Assembly (NCBI GenBank): GCA_030833825.1
Contig: JAURGL010000046.1
Location: 1-11,780 of the forward strand
DNA length: 11,780 bases
Source of the DNA: Vulcanococcus sp. SFB_649D_100_25
GTDB taxonomy: Bacteria; Cyanobacteriota; Cyanobacteriia; PCC-6307; Cyanobiaceae
Direction: 5' to 3'
Shown here: positions 6,563 to 11,780 of the stretch, piece after piece
Numbering within the stretch: position 1 is the stretch's first letter
Layout: each line of letters begins with the position of its first letter
Program-made: the position numbers and the translations under genes
The notes under the pieces: generated by a model
Databases searched by the model: none
What the model was told of the DNA's origin: nothing
What the model saw: only the letters and a program-made list of their open reading frames with translations

Positions 6563-6832
6563 ATGGCTGCAATTCCTCCGGGCACCCGTCAACGCTGCGA
6601 GCTCTGTCAGGTGGAAATCCAGGGACTGGTTGGCGGCATCGACCAGGTCCATTTCAGCCAGGGTCAACCCTCCACCCGTTCGAAGCTCTGGGCGCGGGTC
6701 TGCCAGTACCTCCGCACCGATGAGCAGAAGGGCCAGTGCCTCAATCAGGACCCGACGCTGCGGGGCGAGCTCAGGCCGGGCGATGCCTACGCCGAACCGC
6801 CGAGCGTGGATCTGGGCAGCCTTGGGGCCTGA
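6563..6832 (+). CDS. Small conserved-looking four-cysteine protein of unknown function
   Basis: I do not recognise a named family. The 89-residue product starts MAAIPPGTRQRCELCQ and has four cysteines spaced C12-X2-C15 ... C47 ... C59, as in small zinc-binding folds. The centre reads VEIQGLVGGIDQVHF and then KLWARVCQYL, with a tryptophan and aromatic residues that look selected. The tail (about 70-89) is acidic and glycine/proline-rich and probably disordered. There is no signal peptide or membrane segment. Codons are like the neighbouring genes (mostly G/C in third position), whereas the overlapping minus-strand frame is only an extension of the phosphodiesterase frame with no suitable start. 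It runs divergently from the phosphodiesterase gene and ends 23 bases before a strong hairpin. My impression that picocyanobacteria carry similar short proteins is from memory. Redox or metal binding is a guess from the cysteines. Confidence 0.72.
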   Translation: MAAIPPGTRQRCELCQVEIQGLVGGIDQVHFSQGQPSTRSKLWARVCQYLRTDEQKGQCLNQDPTLRGELRPGDAYAEPPSVDLGSLGA

Positions 6833-6855
6833 ACGCCTCGATCGCGTATCGTTTT

Positions 6856-6876
6856 GAGGTGCCCGGCGGGCACCTC
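6856..6876 (+). terminator. Perfect 9-bp GC-rich hairpin after the small four-Cys gene
   Basis: GAGGTGCCC (6856-6864) and GGGCACCTC (6868-6876) form a perfect stem around the three-base loop GGC. It begins 24 bases after the stop codon of the small plus-strand gene and lies about 60-100 bases before rimP. A TTTT run precedes it, but no U-tract follows on the plus strand. On the minus strand it is followed by AAAA, so it is not a textbook intrinsic terminator. Cyanobacteria lack Rho, and hairpins without a U-tract are common at their gene ends, so a terminator is the likeliest role. A 5' leader structure for the rimP-infB transcript is the alternative. Confidence 0.6.
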
Positions 6877-6978
6877 TGACTGAACAGCACTGACTCCTCG
6901 GGAGCAGCTGGACAGCCAGACAGCAGATCACTGCAGGTGCCGGACGGGCTCCCCGTTCACCTGTTCTCCGTCCAGGCC

Positions 6979-7452
6979 TTGCCCCACCCCCTGCTACCCG
7001 AGCTCCAAGACCTGGCCAGCCAGGTTGCGGATCGTGCTGGGTATCAGGTTTGCGGGCTGCAACTGCTGACCCACCGCATCCCGATGACGCTGCAAGTGCA
7101 GCTGCGTCTGGCTGATGGTGGCGATGTAAGCCTCGACAACTGCGCCAGCTTCAGCGGACTGCTGGACGAGGCGCTGGAGGCCCGTGAACTGATTCAAGAC
7201 GCCTATGTGCTGGAAATCAGCAGTCCAGGTGTCAGCGATCAGCTCAACGACGATCGTGACTTCCGCAGTTTCCGCGGATTCCCGGTGGTTGTTCGCTTTC
7301 GTGAATCCAAGACCGGGGTCGACGCCGAACGCGACGGCCTGCTGCTGGAGCGCACTGAGGAGCACCTGCTCCTAAACGTGCGCGGCCGCACCGTTCGCAT
7401 CCCTCGCCCTGACGTGATCAGCGTGACGCTGGCCACCGCTCAAGAGGACTGA
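6979..7452 (+). CDS. rimP: Ribosome maturation factor RimP
   Basis: RimP binds the free 30S subunit and helps the maturation of its head region and 16S rRNA. The protein shows the family pattern: THRIPMTLQVQLR (about 31-43), GGDVSLDNCASFSGLLDEAL (47-66), the signature YVLEISSPGVSDQL (76-89), FRGFPVVVRF (98-107), then a C-terminal SH3-like region. The start is uncertain. The frame opens at a GTG at 6937 (171 residues), but the first 14 residues look unlike RimP. The TTG at 6979 gives MPHPLLPELQDL (157 residues), which matches how I remember picocyanobacterial RimP to begin. Neither start has a clear ribosome site. It is the first gene of rimP-nusA-ylxR-infB, an order widely conserved in bacteria, and nusA follows after 34 bases. 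Confidence 0.92.
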   Translation: MPHPLLPELQDLASQVADRAGYQVCGLQLLTHRIPMTLQVQLRLADGGDVSLDNCASFSGLLDEALEARELIQDAYVLEISSPGVSDQLNDDRDFRSFRGFPVVVRFRESKTGVDAERDGLLLERTEEHLLLNVRGRTVRIPRPDVISVTLATAQED

Positions 7453-7486
7453 GACCTCTCCCCCCTCCGCACCGCAACAACCCTCT

Positions 7487-8845
7487 ATGGCACTGGTCCT
7501 GCTCCCTGGTCTCTCGAACCTGATCGAGGACATCAGCGAAGAGAAGAAGCTGCCGCCCCAAGTGGTGGAGTCCGCGCTGCGGGAGGCCCTCCTCAAGGGC
7601 TACGAGCGTTATCGCCGCACCCTGTATCTGGGCATCAGCGAGGACCCCTTTGAAGAGGATTACTTCTCCAATTTCGATGTGGCCCTCGACCTCGATGAAG
7701 AGGGCTACCGGGTGTTGGCCTCGAAAATCATCGTGGAGGAGGTGGAGAGCGAAGACCACCAGATCGCCCTGGCTGAGGTGATGCAGGTGGCCGAGGACGC
7801 CCAGATCGGCGACACGGTGGTTCTCGACGTCACCCCCGAGAAAGAAGATTTCGGCCGGATGGCCGCCGCCACCACCAAGCAGGTGCTGGCCCAGAAGCTG
7901 CGGGATCAACAGCGCCGCATGATCCAGGAGGAGTTCGCGGATCTTGAGGATCCCGTTCTCACCGCACGGGTGATCCGCTTCGAGCGCCAGAGCGTGATCA
8001 TGGCGGTGAGCAGCGGCCTGGGCCGCCCCGAGGTGGAGGCCGAGCTGCCCCGCCGCGATCAGCTGCCCAACGACAACTACCGCGCCAACGCCACCTTCAA
8101 GGTGTTCCTCAAGGAGGTGAGCGAGATCCCCCGGCGTGGTCCTCAGCTCTTCGTGAGCCGCTCCAACGCTGGCTTGGTGGTCTATCTGTTTGAAAACGAG
8201 GTTCCTGAAATTCAGGAAGGCTCGGTTCGGATCGTGGCCGTGGCCCGCGAAGCCAACCCTCCCTCGCGGTCGGTGGGGCCGCGCACGAAGGTTGCGGTGG
8301 ACAGCGTCGAGCGGGAAGTGGATCCTGTCGGCGCCTGCATCGGCGCCCGCGGATCCCGTATCCAGCAGGTGGTGAATGAACTGCGCGGCGAAAAGATCGA
8401 TGTGATCCGCTGGTCCCACGATCCGGGTCAGTACATCGCCAACTCCCTCAGCCCCGCCCGTGTGGAAGCGGTGCGCCTGGTGGATCCCGAAGGTCAGCAC
8501 GCCCATGTCCTGGTGCCGCCCGACCAGCTGAGCCTCGCCATCGGGCGTGAGGGTCAGAACGTGCGATTGGCGGCGCGCCTCACCGGCTGGAAGATCGACA
8601 TCAAGAACAGCAGCGAGTACGACCAGGCCTCCGAAGACGAGAAGGTGTCTGAGTTGATCGCCCTGCGCCAGGAAGAGGAGGCCCTGCAGGCTGAAGCCGA
8701 GGCACGCCTCGAGGCCGAGCATGCCCTGCGGGCTGAAGAAGATGCCCGTCTGAGGGAGCTCTACCCGCTGCCGGAGGACGAAGAGGAGTACGGCGACCAG
8801 GTCGATTACGACCAGCAACCCGGGACCGAGGACGAGGTCCGGTGA
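7487..8845 (+). CDS. nusA: Transcription termination/antitermination protein NusA
   Basis: NusA binds RNA polymerase and nascent RNA and modulates pausing, termination and antitermination. In the 452-residue product the N-terminal polymerase-binding domain covers about 1-150 (LIEDISEEKKLPPQVVESAL), an S1 domain about 155-220, then the conserved LFVSRSNAGLVVYLFENEVP (221-240). KH1 carries IGARGSRIQ (285-293) and KH2 carries LAIGREGQNVRLA (350-362). The last 65 residues are strongly acidic and Glu/Ala-rich, probably a helix followed by a disordered tail. They replace the acidic repeat domains of the E. coli protein, which is longer (about 495 residues). The ATG at 7487 is preceded by C/A-rich sequence without a Shine-Dalgarno. 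Its stop overlaps the ylxR start (GTGA), which indicates translational coupling. Confidence 0.97.
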   Translation: MALVLLPGLSNLIEDISEEKKLPPQVVESALREALLKGYERYRRTLYLGISEDPFEEDYFSNFDVALDLDEEGYRVLASKIIVEEVESEDHQIALAEVMQVAEDAQIGDTVVLDVTPEKEDFGRMAAATTKQVLAQKLRDQQRRMIQEEFADLEDPVLTARVIRFERQSVIMAVSSGLGRPEVEAELPRRDQLPNDNYRANATFKVFLKEVSEIPRRGPQLFVSRSNAGLVVYLFENEVPEIQEGSVRIVAVAREANPPSRSVGPRTKVAVDSVEREVDPVGACIGARGSRIQQVVNELRGEKIDVIRWSHDPGQYIANSLSPARVEAVRLVDPEGQHAHVLVPPDQLSLAIGREGQNVRLAARLTGWKIDIKNSSEYDQASEDEKVSELIALRQEEEALQAEAEARLEAEHALRAEEDARLRELYPLPEDEEEYGDQVDYDQQPGTEDEVR

Positions 8846-9120
8846 GCACCAAACCCACCCTCAGGCGTTGCGTGGCCTGCCGTGAACTGCTGGACCGCCA
8901 GCAGCTCTGGCGGGTCATCCGCTTGGCGGAGGGGGGGATGGCTCTGGATCAGGGAATGGGTCGATCGGCCTACCTCTGCACGACCCAGAGCTGTTTCGAG
9001 GAGGCCAAGCGCCGTAAACGTCTGCAGAAGGCACTTCGCTGCCAAGTTGCAGATTCCATCTACACGGCCTTGGAGCAGCGTCTGCACGTCACCTCTTCTG
9101 CAGGCGCTGAGGCAAGATGA
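8842..9120 (+). CDS. ylxR: YlxR-family (DUF448) RNA-binding protein
   Basis: This small basic protein of 92 residues belongs to the YlxR/DUF448 family. In Bacillus the homologue binds RNA and has been reported to act on RNase P (RnpM); function in cyanobacteria is not established to my knowledge. The family pattern is visible: RRCVACRE (8-15), GRSAYLC (40-46, where many homologues have GRGAY/W), C51, and the basic helix EAKRRKRLQKALR (54-66). The start is a GTG at 8842, overlapping the nusA stop by four bases, with GAGG (8834-8837) four bases upstream. It lies between nusA and infB as in many bacteria. The small L7Ae-like gene ylxQ that often follows is absent: only 64 bases separate ylxR from infB. 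Confidence 0.92.
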   Translation: MSTKPTLRRCVACRELLDRQQLWRVIRLAEGGMALDQGMGRSAYLCTTQSCFEEAKRRKRLQKALRCQVADSIYTALEQRLHVTSSAGAEAR

Positions 9121-9174
9121 AACGTGGCCTCACTGTGGGTGAAGGCCCGGCGGCACGTGTTGCCCCGACCATTT

Positions 9175-9178
9175 GGAG
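9175..9178 (+). promoter_or_regulatory. Ribosome binding site of infB
   Basis: GGAG lies six bases before the infB ATG at 9185. It is the clearest Shine-Dalgarno in the window, where most genes lack one, and it supports this start over any other. Confidence 0.65.
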
Positions 9179-9184
9179 CACTGA

Positions 9185-11780
9185 ATGACCAGCAGCGGCA
9201 AAGTCAGGATTTATGAGCTGTCCAAGGACTTGGGCCTTGAGAACAAGGACGTGCTCGATGCCGCCGAGAAACTCTCGATCGCTGCGAAGAGCCACAGCAG
9301 CTCCATCAGCGATGACGAGGCAGCCCAGATCCGCAAGTTGATCAAAGGTGGGGGCAATGGCGCCAAAGCCGCTGCCGCACCTGGCGCCCCCAAGGCGATT
9401 CTCGCGGTTCAGAAGGCGCCAGCAGCTCCGGTCAAACCAGCTGCAGCGCCTGCTCCTGCAACGCCCGCCGCCGCCGCGAAGCCCGCTGCTCCGGCCACTC
9501 CGGCACCCGCCAAGCCCGCACCGGTCGCTGCTGCTGCTCCCGCCAAGCCCGCCGCTCCGGCTCGCCCTGCCAGCCCCGGTGCGCCTCCTGCACGCCCCGC
9601 TGCTGCTGCGCCCGCCAAGCCCGCTGCTCCGGCTCGCCCTGCCAGCCCCAGTGCGCCACCACCGCGTCCCAGCGCCAAGCCAGCGGCCGCTGCCCCCAGC
9701 AAGCCATCGACTCCGGCGCCCGGCCGTCCCGCCGCGCCGACCATCGTCGCCAAGGCACCCGCCGGCGCCGGTGCCCCCCCGGTCCGCAAACCTCCAGCCC
9801 CCAGCGCCCAGGCCCCGACTCCCCGGCCGGCACCACCGGTTTCCAGGCCCTCTGCGGCCCCGCAGCGCCCGGGGGCCCCAGCTCCCGCACGCCCCGGCGC
9901 CGGCCGTCCCCAGTTGGTGGGACGTCCCCAGGGCGGCCAAGGACAGCAGGGAGGTGGCAATCGCCCCGCATCACCAGCTGGACGTCCGCCCTTGAGCCAA
10001 CGCCCAGGCATGCCCAGCCGCCCAGGAGCTCCAGCTCCAACGCGGGCAGGTCAGCCTGGCAAGCCAGCGAAGCCCACACGCCCCCAGGTCGAACTGGTCG
10101 GCAAGCCGATTCGGCGGGATGCCGGCGCCCCCACGAACGGTGGCAATCGTCCGGCCCCCCCCACCAGGCCAGGGATGCCTGGCATGCGCAAGCCTGTGGC
10201 CCCCGGGGAGCTGATGCAGCTCCAGAAACCCGGGGCACGCCCCAGCGCACCGCCACCACGGCGCCCAGGCGCACCTGGCTCCACCGCAGCTGGTGAGGAA
10301 GGCGGCAGCGATACCGCCCGCCCCTCGGCCACCCCGCCGTCGGCACCGCGCCGCCCCAATTTCCGCGCCCCACAACCTCCCGGTGGTGCCCGACCCCGTC
10401 GCCCCGACTGGGACGACAGCGCCAGGCTCGATGCGCTGCGGAGCCGCTCTCCGCAGAAGCAGCGCCAGAAGGTGCACATCATTGGCGAGAACGACGATGC
10501 CCTGACGGCGGAAACCGGCGGCTTTGCCGGCGAACAGGAGGCCATGGTGCTGCAGGCCTCCCTGGCCCGCCCCGCCAAACCCCGCAGCGCCGCTTCGGCT
10601 CAACCCAAGCCCACCGCGGTCTCCCGCAAGCGCAAGAAGGAGACCACCCGCCAACGCCAGCGGCGCCGTGCCATGGAGCTGCGGGCAGCCCGCGAGGCCA
10701 AGCAGCAGCGTCCCGAGATGCTGATCGTGCCGGAGGGCAACCTCACCGTGCAGGAGCTGGCCGACAAACTCGGCGTCGAGAGCTCCGAGATCATCAAGAG
10801 CCTCTTCTTCAAGGGGATCATCGCCACGGTCACCCAGACCCTGGACCTGTCGGCGATCGAAACCGTGTCGCAGGAATTCGGTGTTCCTGTGCTCGAGGAC
10901 GACGTCGAGGAAGCCGCCGCCAAGACGGTGGAGATGATCGAGGAGAGCGATCTGGCTCACCTGATCCGGCGCCCGCCCGTGGTGACCGTGATGGGCCACG
11001 TGGACCACGGCAAGACGAGCCTCCTCGACTCGATCCGCAAAACCCGCGTCACAGCTGGCGAAGCCGGAGGCATCACCCAGCACATCGGTGCTTACCAGGT
11101 GGAAGTTCCCCACGCCGGCGAGCAGCGCAAAATCACCTTCCTGGACACCCCGGGCCACGAGGCGTTCACCGCCATGCGTGCCCGCGGCACCAAGGTCACC
11201 GACGTGGCCGTGCTCGTGGTGGCCGCCGATGACGGCGTCCGCCCCCAGACCCTGGAGGCGATCAGCCACGCCCGCGCCGCCAAGGTGCCGATCGTGGTGG
11301 CGATCAACAAGATCGACAAGGAAGGGGCCTCACCGGATCGGGTGAAGCAGGAGCTCTCCTCCCACGAACTCGTGGCCGAGGACTGGGGCGGCAACACCGT
11401 GATGGTGCCGGTGAGCGCCATCAAGGGCGAGAACATCGACAAATTGCTGGAGATGATCCTGCTGGTCACCGAAGTGGAGGACCTGCAGGCCAACCCCGAC
11501 CGGATGGCGAAGGGCACCGTGATCGAGGCGCACCTCGACAAGGCCAAGGGCCCTGTGGCCACCCTGCTGATCCAGAACGGCACCCTGCGCACCGGCGACG
11601 TGCTGGCCGCAGGTCCGATCCTGGGCAAGGTGCGGGCCATGGTCGACGACAACGGCAAGCGCGTGAAGGAAGCCGGCCCCTCCTATGCGGTGGAGGCCCT
11701 GGGCTTCAGCGAAGTGCCCACCGCCGGCGATGAGTTCGAGGTCTACCCCGACGAAAAGGCCGCCCGTGCCGTGGTGGGCG
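9185..11780 (+). CDS. infB: Translation initiation factor IF-2 (3' end beyond the window)
   Basis: IF-2 is the GTPase that brings initiator fMet-tRNA to the 30S subunit and promotes subunit joining. From the ATG at 9185 the frame is open for 865 codons to the window edge. Residues 1-55 form a small IF2-N type domain (VRIYELSKDLGLENKDVLDA). About 56-410 are Pro/Ala/Arg/Lys-rich low-complexity sequence with a 24-residue tandem repeat at 115-162. A second IF2-N type domain (LTVQELADKLGVESSEIIKS) sits at about 519-538. The GTPase domain follows: G1 GHVDHGKTS (604-612), switch I GITQHIGAY, G3 DTPGHEAF (654-661), G4 NKID (708-711) and G5 VSAIKGEN. Domain II has begun at the edge. Cyanobacterial IF-2 is about 1000-1150 residues, so domains III and IV lie outside. 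Long open frames opposite the Pro/Ala region are artefacts of its composition. Confidence 0.97.
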   Translation, partial: MTSSGKVRIYELSKDLGLENKDVLDAAEKLSIAAKSHSSSISDDEAAQIRKLIKGGGNGAKAAAAPGAPKAILAVQKAPAAPVKPAAAPAPATPAAAAKPAAPATPAPAKPAPVAAAAPAKPAAPARPASPGAPPARPAAAAPAKPAAPARPASPSAPPPRPSAKPAAAAPSKPSTPAPGRPAAPTIVAKAPAGAGAPPVRKPPAPSAQAPTPRPAPPVSRPSAAPQRPGAPAPARPGAGRPQLVGRPQGGQGQQGGGNRPASPAGRPPLSQRPGMPSRPGAPAPTRAGQPGKPAKPTRPQVELVGKPIRRDAGAPTNGGNRPAPPTRPGMPGMRKPVAPGELMQLQKPGARPSAPPPRRPGAPGSTAAGEEGGSDTARPSATPPSAPRRPNFRAPQPPGGARPRRPDWDDSARLDALRSRSPQKQRQKVHIIGENDDALTAETGGFAGEQEAMVLQASLARPAKPRSAASAQPKPTAVSRKRKKETTRQRQRRRAMELRAAREAKQQRPEMLIVPEGNLTVQELADKLGVESSEIIKSLFFKGIIATVTQTLDLSAIETVSQEFGVPVLEDDVEEAAAKTVEMIEESDLAHLIRRPPVVTVMGHVDHGKTSLLDSIRKTRVTAGEAGGITQHIGAYQVEVPHAGEQRKITFLDTPGHEAFTAMRARGTKVTDVAVLVVAADDGVRPQTLEAISHARAAKVPIVVAINKIDKEGASPDRVKQELSSHELVAEDWGGNTVMVPVSAIKGENIDKLLEMILLVTEVEDLQANPDRMAKGTVIEAHLDKAKGPVATLLIQNGTLRTGDVLAAGPILGKVRAMVDDNGKRVKEAGPSYAVEALGFSEVPTAGDEFEVYPDEKAARAVVG
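9527..9670 (+). repeat. 72-bp imperfect tandem duplication inside infB
   Basis: Two adjacent 72-base units, 9527-9598 and 9599-9670, agree at 64 of 72 positions by my hand alignment. They are in frame and encode 24-residue units (infB residues 115-138 and 139-162) that share KPAAPARPASP and differ at two residues (Gly/Ser and Ala/Pro). Six of the eight base differences are silent at the protein level or fall within one changed codon, which indicates a duplication followed by drift with the protein kept similar. Less regular Ala/Pro/Lys units flank it on both sides. Confidence 0.85.

Noticed and set aside
6512..6931. N-terminal extension of the phosphodiesterase frame up to 6931 (403 residues)
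   Set aside because: The extension has no family motifs and is antisense to the small four-Cys gene. Starting at GTG 6511 gives the normal CpdA-like length, with the first metal motif near the N-terminus.
8202..8218. Near-perfect palindrome TTCCTGAA-A-TTCAGGAA inside nusA
   Set aside because: It lies in the conserved VPEIQEG codons of nusA and can be explained by the protein sequence. There is no sign of a regulatory site there.
7418..8818. 466-codon minus-strand frame opposite nusA
   Set aside because: NusA on the plus strand is unmistakable. The antisense product is a His/Leu-rich shadow without family features.
9409..10373. Several long minus-strand frames rich in Gly/Ala/Arg opposite infB
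   Set aside because: They mirror the Pro/Ala codons of IF-2 (GGN/GCN on the other strand). They carry no recognisable domain.
1..11780. Mobile element, CRISPR array, toxin-antitoxin or defence system
   Set aside because: No transposase, terminal inverted repeats, repeat-spacer pattern or defence-type protein is present. All but one of the genes are recognisable housekeeping families with uniform composition.

Overview
The window is a GC-rich piece of bacterial chromosome. I judge it to be roughly 60-65% GC but did not count. It carries only housekeeping genes. The proteins and gene neighbourhood (rpoB, tatD, rpsT, hisD, rpiA, a DegP-type protease, then rimP-nusA-ylxR-infB) point to a picocyanobacterium of the Synechococcus/Cyanobium type. 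Supporting signs are an IF-2 with a very long Pro/Ala-rich N-terminal extension, few Shine-Dalgarno sequences, many GTG/TTG starts, and no ylxQ between ylxR and infB. The genus is inferred from memory of such genomes, not from a search.

Layout. Positions 1-891 (minus) hold the first 297 codons of rpoB, whose 3' end lies outside the window. A 311-base noncoding leader (892-1202) follows, with a split inverted repeat and a short direct repeat. Next on the minus strand are tatD (1203-2024) and rpsT (2064-2366), probably one rpsT-tatD unit. hisD runs the other way (about 2511-3830) from a region shared divergently with rpsT. hisD meets rpiA (3844-4557, minus) tail to tail with only 13 bases between. 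rpiA, a secreted HtrA/DegP protease (4595-5701) and a CpdA-like phosphodiesterase (5720-6511) are all on the minus strand at close spacing and look like one unit read in the order phosphodiesterase-htrA-rpiA.

Only 51 bases separate the phosphodiesterase start from a divergent small gene on the plus strand (6563-6832). It encodes an 89-residue four-cysteine protein that I cannot assign. A perfect 9-bp hairpin follows it (6856-6876). The rest of the window is the plus-strand rimP-nusA-ylxR-infB cluster, which carries ribosome maturation, transcription elongation, RNA-binding and translation initiation functions. infB runs off the right edge after its GTPase domain.

I see no mobile element, CRISPR array, tRNA, rRNA, prophage or defence genes. 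No clearly new multi-gene system is present. The items most worth a second look are the small four-cysteine gene with its hairpin, the imperfect 72-bp tandem duplication inside infB, and the structured rpoB leader.
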